Both the position numbers and the translations under genes were made by a program. A model generated the notes under the pieces. The model worked only from the letters and a program-made list of their open reading frames with translations. It ran no database searches and had not been told where the DNA came from. Below, piece by piece: positions 44,157-52,822 of a stretch of 64,000 bases of DNA (positions are counted from its first letter, which is position 1; each line of letters begins with the position of its first letter). The stretch is from contig OZ242192.1 of NCBI GenBank assembly GCA_965205955.1, positions 1,984,001 through 2,048,000 of the forward strand, in the 5' to 3' direction. Source of the DNA: G965202915 sp965205955 (GTDB taxonomy: Bacteria; Pseudomonadota; Gammaproteobacteria; Eutrophobiales; Eutrophobiaceae).

Positions 44157-45956
44157 TTATGTCAGTACCTCAAACCACTGTTTGATCCTCAGTGCCATAA
44201 GGCGGCGACGCTCGGCGAGGAAGTCATCGTAGTCGGGCACCTGGCCGTCAAGCAGGCTTGCGGGCAGGCAGTTCTGGGCGTAATTCTCCCGCAGCCGCTC
44301 CCGGTCGGTGATGCCGCCGTAGCGCTTCAGGCCGCCGTTCACTTGCTCGGCGATCTCGGCAAAGTAGGTCTCGGGGGGCTTGTCTCTGATGGCGATGTTG
44401 ATCTCGCTCTGGGCAACTACGAAGTTGGCGATTTGGTTGTAGCGGCCGCGGCTCAGTCCCTGCTCCTGCAGATGTTTGCGCGGGAAGACGTGGTGCTTGT
44501 CACCACGATCGAGCAGGAGGTCGCGCACGGTGATGTCGGTGGAGAGAAAGCCCTTGTCGCCGAGGCGAACCTGGGCCGCCTGGTAGGCGATGAAGTAAGG
44601 ACTCTGCGCTGAGGAGGTGTCCATCAACTGAGGCAGCATACCGGTCCAGTAAGTTTCCGGCAGTTCGTTTTCAATGACGGCATCAACATAGCTCAGGAGA
44701 CCTTGGCTCTCGATCTGGCGGATGTCCACGTCGAAGGCAGTCTCGGGGCTGCCGGAATAGCGCCCGGTGAGGATTGACATGGCGTACCAGCGCCGCACCA
44801 GGCGTTCGATATCGTCGGCGGACAGGCCCTCGGCGCGGCCGCGCAGGTAGATGATATAGGCGAAGTTGACGGCGTTCTGGCTGCGGATCAGCGCACTGGT
44901 GAGAAATCCGGAAGACCGCAGAATCATGGTGAAGCGGTCGAAGTGGTTCTTGTTCATGAAGGCGTCAATGCCGTCCTTCAGTTTGGCGAAGGACTCCTCG
45001 GCAATGGCTTCCTCGAATTCGCGGGTCTCGAAGTTGCGGCCCGATAGCAGTGCCACCAGATCTTGTAGTTTGCCGCGCCCGAACTCGGAGGTGAAGGCCA
45101 CGCGCAACATGTCGGTGTAGGTCGGGTCGTAGAGGTCGTCGTTGACGTTCTTGAGCCATTTCATTTTCGGCCAGAATTCCGATGCCGCGAAGGCCGGATC
45201 GCCCTTCTCAATTTTGGAGAAGTACTCCGGCGCCACCGCTAGGTGGCAGAAGTAGTCGATGGCCTTGCGCAGGAGGTTGCCGCCGAAGGTCTCGTTGACG
45301 GCAATTTTCGACATGGCAAAGTCCGCCTGGGAGAGTTCGGCGCCCGCCGAGTTCACGCGAATGAAAATCTCAGTGACAGTCTCAATATCGAGGCCCTCGG
45401 CCAGTTCAATCAGGCCAACATGGTTATTGACGATCTTACTGACCTTCTGAAGCACCTTGCCCACGTTTTTGCGGTCGGCGTCTTCATTGCGCTCAACATA
45501 CTGTTCTGTCAACTCGATGAGGTCCGCATCCGGGTCGAAGATTTTCGTGACATCGTCGATCCAGGATTTGTCTTTCACAATGGCCGGGTTGCGCACCTCG
45601 AAACGCTCCTTGCCCGGGTGGAAGGCGATGCGGATACGCACGGTCTCGTAGTCCTTGGTCAGCACCTCCCACCCGAGCAGTGCCGCCATCAGCGCCGTGA
45701 CCCGCTGCTGGCCGTCGATCAGGATGCGCTTGCCCGCCGATGGGTTGCCATCCTTGAGCTTGACCGTCGGGTTGCGCCAAGAGATGAGGTAGCCGACCGG
45801 GTAGCCTCGGTAGAGCGAGTCGAGCAGGTTGCGGACCTTGGTGGAGTCCCAGACAAAGGGGCGCTGGATCTCAGGTATGGCGATCCCGCCCGACGTCACA
45901 AAGTGGAGCAGGGTCTCAATCGGGTGCAGGGTAACGGAATAACGCTGGGTAGCCAT
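44157..45956 (-). CDS. DUF262/HNH protein, GmrSD-like
   Basis: 599 residues. The N-terminal DUF262 domain has IAIPEIQRPFVWD, LLDSLYRGYPVGYL and the ParB-like nucleotide-hydrolysis motif ILIDGQQRVTAL (near residue 80). Near residue 490 DKHHVFPRKHL is the HNH-type nuclease motif of DUF1524-like domains. The pair is that of GmrSD-type Type IV restriction proteins, which cut modified phage DNA, and of related single-chain defence proteins. GGAGG lies 5 bases before the ATG. The start overlaps the stop of a tiny upstream ORF (TAATG). Position beside tRNA genes and a DUF1643 gene supports acquisition. Substrate is not known. Confidence 0.8.
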   Translation of the reverse strand: MATQRYSVTLHPIETLLHFVTSGGIAIPEIQRPFVWDSTKVRNLLDSLYRGYPVGYLISWRNPTVKLKDGNPSAGKRILIDGQQRVTALMAALLGWEVLTKDYETVRIRIAFHPGKERFEVRNPAIVKDKSWIDDVTKIFDPDADLIELTEQYVERNEDADRKNVGKVLQKVSKIVNNHVGLIELAEGLDIETVTEIFIRVNSAGAELSQADFAMSKIAVNETFGGNLLRKAIDYFCHLAVAPEYFSKIEKGDPAFAASEFWPKMKWLKNVNDDLYDPTYTDMLRVAFTSEFGRGKLQDLVALLSGRNFETREFEEAIAEESFAKLKDGIDAFMNKNHFDRFTMILRSSGFLTSALIRSQNAVNFAYIIYLRGRAEGLSADDIERLVRRWYAMSILTGRYSGSPETAFDVDIRQIESQGLLSYVDAVIENELPETYWTGMLPQLMDTSSAQSPYFIAYQAAQVRLGDKGFLSTDITVRDLLLDRGDKHHVFPRKHLQEQGLSRGRYNQIANFVVAQSEINIAIRDKPPETYFAEIAEQVNGGLKRYGGITDRERLRENYAQNCLPASLLDGQVPDYDDFLAERRRLMALRIKQWFEVLT

Positions 45957-46084
45957 TAGTTTTCCTCCTTGATTGTAAAAGTAACGGTGAAGCTGATCTC
46001 GTAGCCGATCCTGACGCTGTCGGTATTATACCGCATCCGCAGCATGGGGATAAATCTTTCGCAGGAATTGCAGTTCGGGTACAT
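45956..46084 (-). CDS. Tiny ORF translationally coupled to the DUF262 gene, probable gene remnant
   Basis: 42 codons from ATG, beginning MYPNCNSCERF and ending in a beta-strand-like SVRIGYEISFTVTFTIKEEN, with its TAA overlapping the DUF262 ATG. The coupling and the GGAGG inside its last codons show that translation through this ORF matters, or once did. The end resembles the C-terminus of a larger protein, so it may be the remainder of a lost partner such as an ATPase, which is inference. No ribosome site is seen ahead of its own ATG. Confidence 0.35.
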   Translation of the reverse strand: MYPNCNSCERFIPMLRMRYNTDSVRIGYEISFTVTFTIKEEN

Positions 46085-46298
46085 TTTGTCATGGGCAAGG
46101 CCCTGTTTGATTTTGGTGTAAGTACCTGAATTTTATCAAACTTTACGGGATTTTCCTTCTTTATTGGTGCAATATTCGGACTAAATGCTATCATTTTTTG
46201 ACGGGCACAGGTTTCCGATTTTAGCGCCGGGCATTTCCATGGTTGATACCAGGCTGCACCTCGCCGCTTCGGGGCGGGATGGGGCACACCGCGACAAT
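46085..46298. other. Intergenic stretch between the DUF262 locus and lolA
   Basis: About 210 bases with no ORF of known family. It probably contains the promoter for the DUF262 genes and the end of the ftsK-lolA transcript. A GC-rich inverted segment (CACCTCGCCGCTTCGGGGCGGGATGG, arms CGCC and GGCG) lies near 46256-46285 and could act in termination of lolA. Confidence 0.3.
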
Positions 46299-46928
46299 TC
46301 AGCTACTATCCCGGTTATCAATAACATCCACGCCTTCGGGAATATCCAGCGTGAACAGGGCTTCATCGAGCTTCTTGTTCCGCTCGGATTCGGAAAATTG
46401 TATGCGGGTCATCTGTCCGAGGCTGTCATGTATCAGCATCAGGCCGAGTTGGTTATCGTGAAAGCCGATTTTTATGTTTTCGTATTCGGACTCGGGGTCG
46501 CGGGGGGAGAGTTCTATCCAGTCATAGCCGTCCGCCTTGCCGGAATCGGTCCGAAAAAAATGCTCGTCAATGCTCGCATCCCCCAGCAGCACCGCCGCCG
46601 GGGTCTTTCCGATGGAAGCACGCGCGGAATTTACCGTGATCTGCTCTAGATCTTCGTCATAGATCCAGATCGATTGTCCGTCGGCAATGATCTTCTGGAG
46701 ATAGGGTTCGCGATAGGCCCAATGGAATTTGCCGGGCTGCGACAGATACAGCACTCCGCCGGATTTCTCCAATTCGCTCCCCTGCCCGTCCAGTACGGTC
46801 TGGACAAAATTCGCGCTGAAGGTGCTCAGTCCGCTGAGGAAGGTATCGAGAGGGTCCTGTTTTTCTGCGGCCAGGCCCGGCAGTGATATGAGATAAAGAA
46901 GGCAGAAAAGTGTTTTTTGTGCGTTCAA
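46299..46928 (-). CDS. lolA: Outer membrane lipoprotein carrier protein LolA
   Basis: 209 residues starting at TTG. A signal peptide (KTLFCLLYLISLPGLAA) precedes the LolA fold: FLSGLSTFSANFVQTVLD, GVLYLSQPGKFHWAYREP, IIADGQSIWIYDEDLEQ and the later DGYDWIELSPRD block. LolA carries lipoproteins across the periplasm to LolB. It follows ftsK by 19 bases, the standard gammaproteobacterial order; rarA, which usually follows, is absent here and the accessory DUF262 locus occupies that place. Confidence 0.94.
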   Translation of the reverse strand: MNAQKTLFCLLYLISLPGLAAEKQDPLDTFLSGLSTFSANFVQTVLDGQGSELEKSGGVLYLSQPGKFHWAYREPYLQKIIADGQSIWIYDEDLEQITVNSARASIGKTPAAVLLGDASIDEHFFRTDSGKADGYDWIELSPRDPESEYENIKIGFHDNQLGLMLIHDSLGQMTRIQFSESERNKKLDEALFTLDIPEGVDVIDNRDSS

Positions 46929-46947
46929 TAGCCGTCGTTACCGGGCT

Positions 46948-49311
46948 TTATTGTTCCACCGGTGGCGGTACCAATACTTCGCGTCCGCCGCCGTTTTCCG
47001 GCGGCCCGACCAGACCGCTGTTCTCCATATCTTCCACCATGCGCGCCGCCCGGTTATAGCCGATTTTCAAGCGGCGCTGTATGTAGGAAATCGATGCCTT
47101 GCGGGTTTCGATTACGATCTGCACTGCCTGGTCATACAGCGGATCGGCCTCGTCGCCGGTGGCCTCCCCGCCCTGCCCCGGCCCGGCGCCGCCTTCGTCG
47201 GGACCGGACAGGATCTCGTCATTGTAATTGCTTTCGTGACTGCCGCCGATGTTTTCTACTACTTTATGAACTTCTTCATCGGAGACAAATGCGCCATGAA
47301 TGCGTTCGGGGATGCTGGTTCCGGCGGGCAGATACAGCATGTCGCCGTGACCAAGCAGGGTTTCCGCTCCCATCTGGTCGATTATGGTCCTTGAATCGAT
47401 CTTGGATGAGACCTGGAATGCAATCCTGGTGGGAATGTTGGCCTTGATCAGGCCGGTGATAACATCGACCGACGGGCGTTGCGTGGCCAGTATCAGATGG
47501 ATCCCGGACGCCCTCGCCTTCTGCGCCAGCCGTGCGATCAGTTCTTCGACTTTTTTGCCGACGGTCATCATCATATCGGCAAGTTCATCGACGACGACGA
47601 CAATTACCGGCAATTCGTCCAGCGGCGGTGCGGTGTCTTCTTCACCGGCGGGTTGGTGAAAGGGATCGGGGATCGGGCAGCCGCCTTCGCGGGCCTCGGA
47701 TATTTTGCGGTTATATCCGCCTATATGCCTGACTCCGAGCGAGGCCATCAATTTGTAGCGCCGCTCCATTTCGGCCACACACCAGCGCAGCGCATTGGCG
47801 GCTTCTTTCATATCGGTTACCACCGGTGTCAACAGGTGCGGAATGCCTTCATATACCGATAATTCGAGCATCTTGGGATCAATCATGATCATGCGCACGT
47901 CTCTGGCGGCGGATTTGTACAGCAGGCTTAAAATCATCGCGTTCAGCGCCACGGATTTGCCGGAGCCGGTGGTGCCGGCTACCAGCAGGTGCGGCATCTT
48001 GCCGAGATCGGCCACCACCGGCTTGCCGCCTATGTCCTTGCCCAGGACCAGGGCCATCGGCGATTTCATATTTTCATATTCTTTGGAATTCAGCAGCTCG
48101 CCCAGCGTGACCAACTCCCGGTTCTCATTGGGTATTTCCATGCCTATCACCGATTTGCCCGGAATTACCTCGACTATGCGGACGCTGACAACAGACAACG
48201 ACCGGGCCAGGTCTTTGGCCAGATTGGTGATCTGGTTGACCTTTATCCCTGCGGCAGGCTGCATCTCGAATCGGGTGATCACCGGACCGGGGTGTACCTC
48301 GACTACTTCCACGGTGATGCCAAAATCCTTGAATTTCAGTTCGACCTGGCGCGACATTGCCTCCAGCACTTCACGGGAATACCGGCCGGTCGGCTGTTGC
48401 GGTTCGTCGAGCAGATTCAACGGCGGCAATTTCACCTCGATCGGCGGTTCAAATAGTATTTCCTGTTTTTCCACCTCGGCCCGAATGCCGGGCTCGGGTT
48501 CGGAAACGACGGTTTCAATCTTTGGCGGGATGCGCAGTTCGGCGATCTTCCTCTCCCGCCTGAAGCTCACCTCGCGATCTTTTCTGATCTTGCGTCCCTT
48601 GGCGGAATCACTCAGATCGGAGCGTCGCATCTTCATCCAGGCGAGGATGCGCAGCGGCCAATGATGCCCTATTCTAACTATGTACAGGGCGAGGGTTTTC
48701 AGCCAAGCCAGCAGGCGCAGGGTCCAATAGCCGGTTGCCTCCATCAGCCCGATCCAGGAAAGCCCGGTATACAGGGTCGCTCCGGAAATGAACATCACCA
48801 ATGCAACCAGGGTACCGCCTGTGTAGCCGGCGCTACTTTGCAACGCGGCGCCGAAGGCCGCGCCCAGTATCCCGCCGGCTCCGCGCACTTCATGTGGCAG
48901 GCTGATTCCGGCGCTGTAGTGCATCCAGGCCAGCCCACAGCCGCCAATAAGGGCCAGGATGCAGCCGCCGGTTCTGATCGAGAATTTAAAGGGATCGAAA
49001 GGCAGTTCCTGTCTTCTTTCACGAAACAGCCGCCAACTGCTCACCAGAAACAAGATCGGCAACGGGTAGCCCAGATAACCGAACAAGTACAGCAGCACGT
49101 CGGCAATCCACGCGCCTATGATCCCCGCGCCATTTTTGATATCGTCCACACTGACAGAGCGCGTCCAACCGGGATCGTCGGGGTGATAGGTGAACAACGC
49201 CAGCAGCAAATAGATAGCCGCAGCAAATAATGCGATAAGACCCACCTCCAACAGATTGTGGATCAGATGCGCGGTCACTCCAAATCCGGGCCTACGAGAC
49301 GCTTGACTCAT
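46948..49311 (-). CDS. ftsK: DNA translocase FtsK
   Basis: 787 residues. Four N-terminal membrane helices, a short basic and acidic linker (about 225-300, much shorter than in E. coli), then the motor: PGPVITRFEMQPAAGIKVNQI, Walker A GTTGSGKSVALNAM, Walker B VVVVDELADMMM, LATQRPSVDVITG, and a C-terminal gamma domain with a winged helix (ASISYIQRRLKIGYNRAA) that reads KOPS sites. It segregates chromosomes at the septum. Divergent from trxB. Confidence 0.97.
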   Translation of the reverse strand: MSQASRRPGFGVTAHLIHNLLEVGLIALFAAAIYLLLALFTYHPDDPGWTRSVSVDDIKNGAGIIGAWIADVLLYLFGYLGYPLPILFLVSSWRLFRERRQELPFDPFKFSIRTGGCILALIGGCGLAWMHYSAGISLPHEVRGAGGILGAAFGAALQSSAGYTGGTLVALVMFISGATLYTGLSWIGLMEATGYWTLRLLAWLKTLALYIVRIGHHWPLRILAWMKMRRSDLSDSAKGRKIRKDREVSFRRERKIAELRIPPKIETVVSEPEPGIRAEVEKQEILFEPPIEVKLPPLNLLDEPQQPTGRYSREVLEAMSRQVELKFKDFGITVEVVEVHPGPVITRFEMQPAAGIKVNQITNLAKDLARSLSVVSVRIVEVIPGKSVIGMEIPNENRELVTLGELLNSKEYENMKSPMALVLGKDIGGKPVVADLGKMPHLLVAGTTGSGKSVALNAMILSLLYKSAARDVRMIMIDPKMLELSVYEGIPHLLTPVVTDMKEAANALRWCVAEMERRYKLMASLGVRHIGGYNRKISEAREGGCPIPDPFHQPAGEEDTAPPLDELPVIVVVVDELADMMMTVGKKVEELIARLAQKARASGIHLILATQRPSVDVITGLIKANIPTRIAFQVSSKIDSRTIIDQMGAETLLGHGDMLYLPAGTSIPERIHGAFVSDEEVHKVVENIGGSHESNYNDEILSGPDEGGAGPGQGGEATGDEADPLYDQAVQIVIETRKASISYIQRRLKIGYNRAARMVEDMENSGLVGPPENGGGREVLVPPPVEQ

Positions 49312-49501
49312 AACTTAACTTAAACCTTTTTAATTGAATATGTATCTATTTATATGTTATAGAAAGATTTATTATAATACAACTTTTTTAAAAAATATAG
49401 TATCAAGCCGATTTTTTTAACTATTTTGCCGATTGGCGGCACTGACGTACCATGAATTATGCTTGTGGCGCCGTTTATTTACCTTTAATCAGGAGGGCTG
49501 T
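49312..49501. promoter_or_regulatory. AT-rich divergent promoter region between ftsK and trxB
   Basis: This 190-base gap is strikingly AT-rich against its neighbours and must carry promoters for both ftsK (minus) and trxB (plus). A TATAAT at 49373-49378 is a good plus-strand -10 candidate; no equally clear -35 was found. A strong ribosome site (AGGAGGG) near 49491 precedes trxB. Confidence 0.45.
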
Positions 49502-50464
49502 ATGGCCAAATCGAAACATTGCCGCCTGTTGATCCTGGGCTCAGGTCCGGCCGGATATACGGCGGCGCTTTATGCCGCGCGGGCGAATCTGTCCCCCACG
49601 CTGATCACCGGACTGGAACAGGGCGGGCAACTGACTACTACAACGGACGTGGATAACTGGCCGGGGGACGTGAAGGGTCTGCAGGGGCCGGAGTTGATGC
49701 AGCGCATGCTGGATCATGTGCAACAGTTCGAGACCGAGGTGATCACCGATCATATACACACGGCGGACTTGCGGCGGCCGTTCACGCTGATCGGCGACAA
49801 GGCCACCTATACCTGCGATGCGCTGATTATTGCAACCGGCGCCTCGGCAAAATACCTGGGACTGGATTCGGAGCAGGCCTTTCTGGGGAAAGGGGTATCG
49901 GCCTGCGCCACCTGTGACGGATTTTTCTATCGCGGCGCAGAAGTCGCGGTGATCGGAGGAGGAAATACGGCGGTGGAAGAGGCGCTTTATCTCGCCAACA
50001 TTGCCGCGCAGGTCACCGTAGTGCATCGGCGCGATCAATTCCGGGCGGAGAAAATTCTGGCCGGGCGCCTGCTGAAACGGGAAAAAGACGACAATGTTTC
50101 CATTGAATGGGATCACGTGCTGGATGAGGTGCTGGGCGATGACAGCGGCGTGACCGGGGTAAGGATAAAGAATGTCAAATCGGAAAATGCCAGGGAACTG
50201 GAGCTAAAAGGCGTGTTCATCGCGATAGGGCATGAACCCAACACCGGAATTTTTGCAGATCAGTTGGAAATGAATAAGGGCTATATCATCATCAAAAGCG
50301 GGATCGAGGGCCAGGCAACTGCGACCAGCATCCCCGGAGTGTTTGCCGCCGGGGACGTTGCCGATTCTGTGTACAGGCAGGCGATCACCTCCGCCGGCAG
50401 CGGCTGCATGGCAGCGCTGGATGCGGAGGCCTATCTGGATAGTTTAAAGGAGGTAATGCAATGA
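49502..50464 (+). CDS. trxB: Thioredoxin-disulfide reductase
   Basis: 320 residues from ATG 49502, with AGGAGGG upstream. FAD motif LLILGSGPAGYTAALYAARA near residue 8, redox-active CATC in SACATCDGFFYRG near residue 138, NADPH motif VIGGGNTAVEEALYLA near 155, and the FAD end VFAAGDVADSVYRQAITSAGSG. It reduces thioredoxin with NADPH. The stop overlaps the next start (ATGA), and a fragment of its 3' end is duplicated at 51508-51618. Confidence 0.97.
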   Translation: MAKSKHCRLLILGSGPAGYTAALYAARANLSPTLITGLEQGGQLTTTTDVDNWPGDVKGLQGPELMQRMLDHVQQFETEVITDHIHTADLRRPFTLIGDKATYTCDALIIATGASAKYLGLDSEQAFLGKGVSACATCDGFFYRGAEVAVIGGGNTAVEEALYLANIAAQVTVVHRRDQFRAEKILAGRLLKREKDDNVSIEWDHVLDEVLGDDSGVTGVRIKNVKSENARELELKGVFIAIGHEPNTGIFADQLEMNKGYIIIKSGIEGQATATSIPGVFAAGDVADSVYRQAITSAGSGCMAALDAEAYLDSLKEVMQ

Positions 50465-51456
50465 AGGCAGTTATTATGCGGTCAACGGGTGCGCCCGATG
50501 TGCTGGAGTTCGGTGACTGGGAAACGCCGGAAATCAATTCTGCGTCTGCGGTACGGGTAAGGCTTCATGCGGCCGGCGTGAATCCGGTCGATGCGAAACT
50601 GCGCAGCGGTTTTTTTCCAATGGAGCCGTTACCGGCGATCCTGGGCTGCGACGGCGCGGGGGTTATCGATGCCGTCGGCGATACGGTGAGTGCCCTCAAG
50701 ACCGGTGACGAGGTTTATTTCTTTCACGGCGGGATCGCGCCGGTAGCGGGGAATTATGCGGAATATATTGTGCTGGATGAGCGGTTTGTCGCGCATAAGC
50801 CCAAATCGGTGGATTTCTGTCAGGCGGCAGCGGCCCCATTGGTGTTGCTCACGGCCTGGGAAGCCCTGTTCGACCGGATGAAATTGGACGAGGGGCAAAC
50901 GGTATTGATCCACGGCGGTGCCGGCGGCGTCGGCCATGTGGCGATACAACTGGCTAAACATGCCGGGGCCAGGGTGTGCACGACGGTCAGCTCCGGGGAA
51001 AAAGCCAGGTTTGCCGCCGATCTGGGCGCTGATTTCACCATCAATTATAAGGATGTGGATTTTGTGGAAGCGGCGCTGGAGTGGACCGGCGGGCGCGGCG
51101 TGGACGTGGCGATGGATAATGTTGGCGGCGCATTGATAGAGCAGACATTCGGCTGCGTTCGCCATTACGGCAGCATGGTAACGGTGGCACAGCCGGACAA
51201 GTCTATAGATTGGAGCATAGCCAGGCAGAGGAATCTGCTCTTCGGCATGGAGATGATGCTGTCGCCGATGCTGTTCAATCTGGAAACCGCACAGCGGGAG
51301 CAGACCCGGATATTGGATGAATGCGCAAAATTGATCGATGCGAAAAAAATCAGGATTGAGGTCAGCGCCGTGCTGCCTCTAAAGGACGCAGTTCAGGCGC
51401 ACGAGATGATCGAGACGGGTTCGACCACGGGAAAGATCGTTCTTTCTATTGTATAA
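50461..51456 (+). CDS. Zinc-independent quinone oxidoreductase-like protein (MDR superfamily)
   Basis: 331 residues. MKAVIMRSTGAPDVLEF and HAAGVNPVDAKLRSG at the start, GCDGAGVIDAVGD, then the NADPH-binding motif VLIHGGAGGVGHVAIQLAKHAGA near residue 145. The Cys cluster for structural zinc is missing, as in quinone oxidoreductases (QOR/zeta-crystallin). It probably reduces quinones or enones using NADPH. Coupled to trxB by an ATGA overlap. Its stop codon lies at the left end of repeat copy A, and part of its 5' end is copied at about 51619-51678. Confidence 0.9.
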   Translation: MKAVIMRSTGAPDVLEFGDWETPEINSASAVRVRLHAAGVNPVDAKLRSGFFPMEPLPAILGCDGAGVIDAVGDTVSALKTGDEVYFFHGGIAPVAGNYAEYIVLDERFVAHKPKSVDFCQAAAAPLVLLTAWEALFDRMKLDEGQTVLIHGGAGGVGHVAIQLAKHAGARVCTTVSSGEKARFAADLGADFTINYKDVDFVEAALEWTGGRGVDVAMDNVGGALIEQTFGCVRHYGSMVTVAQPDKSIDWSIARQRNLLFGMEMMLSPMLFNLETAQREQTRILDECAKLIDAKKIRIEVSAVLPLKDAVQAHEMIETGSTTGKIVLSIV

Positions 51457-51505
51457 GCCGGTAAATCCGCCGGCGGAACGGGTGGTCATTCGGAACAGCG
51501 CTCCA
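51452..51505 (+). repeat. Degenerate module, copy A
   Basis: Begins at the quinone reductase stop codon and contains TAAATCCGCCGG, GGAACGGGTGGTCATTCGGAACAGCGCTC (split: GGAACGGGTGGTCATTC and GGAACAGCGCTC). Copies B (from about 52094) and C (from 55021) match over 40-50 bases; A and B differ at roughly 6 of 43 positions by my count, and A and C share the left 20 bases almost exactly. In one frame the copies encode N-x-P-[AS]-E-[RQ]-x-x-I-[RQ]-N, so the module may be a coding remnant. Confidence 0.6.
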
Positions 51506-51507
51506 TC

Positions 51508-51681
51508 GTGATCAAAAGCGGGATCGAGGGCCGGGCGACTGCGACCAGCATCCCGGGAGTGTTTGCCGCCGGGGACATTGCCGATTTTGTGTACAGGCAG
51601 GCGATCACCTCCGCTTGTGCGGTAAGGGTAAGGCTGCATGCGGCCGGCGTGAATCCGCTTGATGCGAAATTGCGGCCTTAG
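51508..51681 (+). pseudogene. Chimeric fragment: trxB 3' piece joined in frame to quinone reductase 5' piece
   Basis: Reads as 57 codons from GTG. The first about 35 codons repeat trxB sequence (copy of 50291-50395, about five mismatches by eye, including IPGVFAAGDIADFVYRQAI), and the next about 20 repeat the start of the quinone reductase gene (copy of about 50546-50602, VRLHAAGVNPLDAKLR). The 150 bases between these two in the parent are missing, so this is a duplication with an internal deletion. It stops with TAG. It has no ribosome site and is unlikely to be functional. Confidence 0.8.
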
Positions 51682-51774
51682 GTTGCAATATGTAATAATG
51701 GCATCAACCAAAACAAATCATTCCAGCAGAACGCTAACACAGCGGCTTAATTCCAGGAATTAGGAGAAAGAAAT

Positions 51775-52059
51775 ATGAGTGGAACTTTTATACGGTTAAC
51801 CCAAATGAAAGAAGAATGGGAGGCATTGAAAATAGATTCCCATTTTCCCAAAGTACATCATTTTTCTAGTGAAAAATTTAAGAGCAGCCCCCCTACACTA
51901 TCCGAACATTATGAGTATTGTAAGGATAAAGAAATAGAATCTGAAAACCTGCAAACACTGGAAAGAGCGGAGAGAGCTGGTGAACTGTTCAAGGAAAGGT
52001 TAAAGATTGATGATGCTATTAAAAAATCTTGGATAAAGTATCCTGTATTGGGAAGGTAA
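51775..52059 (+). CDS. Small hypothetical protein
   Basis: 94 residues, charged and mostly helical (EEWEALKIDSHF, LQTLERAERAGELFKERLK). No signal peptide, membrane helix or family is recognised. A good ribosome site (TAGGAGAAAG) lies 7 bases upstream of the ATG, which supports real translation. It is the first gene of the AT-rich island. A palindrome AATTCCAGGAATT sits about 15 bases before the ribosome site. Confidence 0.55.
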   Translation: MSGTFIRLTQMKEEWEALKIDSHFPKVHHFSSEKFKSSPPTLSEHYEYCKDKEIESENLQTLERAERAGELFKERLKIDDAIKKSWIKYPVLGR

Positions 52060-52086
52060 TTAATAGTAAAACAAGTGAAGTAGCCT

Positions 52087-52257
52087 ATGCTAATAAATCT
52101 TCCGGCAGAACGGGTGATCATTCAGAATAGCGCTCTTGATCGGCAGAAAAAGCTTAGCGTAAGGAATATGGTTGATTGGTTCAGTGCTGATATAACCAGC
52201 GGTTCCAATATTGCTCTGCCTTGGGCTAATAAGTATTTGAGAAATAAAGTAAAGTGA
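52087..52257 (+). CDS. Short ORF carrying module copy B
   Basis: 56 codons from ATG. The first 14 residues (INLPAERVIIQNSAL) are the translated form of the repeated module; the remainder (VRNMVDWFSADITSG and ALPWANKYLRNK) is not recognised. No clear ribosome site. The codon-wise conservation between module copies makes this the best candidate for the original gene to which the module belonged. Confidence 0.35.
   Translation: MLINLPAERVIIQNSALDRQKKLSVRNMVDWFSADITSGSNIALPWANKYLRNKVK
52094..52140 (+). repeat. Degenerate module, copy B
   Basis: Matches copy A over about 43 bases (AAATCTTCCGGCAGAACGG, then GTGATCATTCAGAATAGCGC). It lies inside the island rather than at its edge, and continues into an open frame to the right. 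Confidence 0.6.
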
Positions 52258-52303
52258 AATGGCAGGGAAATTTGGGGATACAGGTTTAAGGATGGTGACA
52301 ATG

Positions 52304-52675
52304 TCATTCTGTAAAAAATGGAACCAGTGGTGCAAGACACCCTTGTAAATATTCACCTATATCAATCCCCGACCCGCTTTTGAATTTTCTCCTTTCTTCT
52401 TCCGTCCGTTTCAGTTTTATTTTAGGTGGTATAGTCCGAGATTGAAAGATATCATCTATTGTTCTTAGATATCTTGCCATTGATGCGGCACCACCTTCAC
52501 AAATGATAATGAAATGTTCTTCATACAGTCCTATGTTGTTGGTTACCCATACAGGCAATTGCCGTTGTGAAGTGGTTGCAGGTCCGTATACAAAATTCTC
52601 CTCTTCTCCCGCCGCATAGGAATTATTTCCCATACACAACAAAGCGATGGTAATAATAAATAGTGGTAATTTCAT
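52304..52675 (-). CDS. Small exported protein, unknown
   Basis: 123 residues from the second of two tandem ATGs, with GGAGG 6-10 bases upstream. A signal peptide (LPLFIITIALLCMGNNSYA, cleavage before AGEEE) precedes a mature region of about 100 residues with one Cys pair candidate (ICEGGAAS and GCLAPL) and a basic stretch KIKLKRTEEERRKFK. I recognise no family. Probably periplasmic or secreted. Confidence 0.55.
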   Translation of the reverse strand: MKLPLFIITIALLCMGNNSYAAGEEENFVYGPATTSQRQLPVWVTNNIGLYEEHFIIICEGGAASMARYLRTIDDIFQSRTIPPKIKLKRTEEERRKFKSGSGIDIGEYLQGCLAPLVPFFTE

Positions 52676-52758
52676 CATACATCCTCCTTTTTTCTAAGGT
52701 TCATTAAAGTCCAAAAACTAAATAATTATACATTAAAATCAATGTTATGACAAATAAA

Positions 52759-52780
52759 ACCACTCGCTTTTGCGAGTGGT
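52759..52780 (-). terminator. Rho-independent terminator
   Basis: A perfect hairpin, ACCACTCGC-TTTT-GCGAGTGGT, is followed on the minus strand by a T-rich run (TTTTATTTG). It lies 43 bases downstream of the stop of the minus-strand gene ending at 52823 and probably terminates it. Confidence 0.75.
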
Positions 52781-52822
52781 GTGTTACACATAATAAGAAA
52801 AAAAGAGAAAAAATGGTTTGTA

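Noticed and set aside
51452..51505. Classical integrase att sites at copies A and C
   Set aside because: The copies diverge too much and share a codon pattern, no integrase gene is present in the island and no tRNA end is involved.
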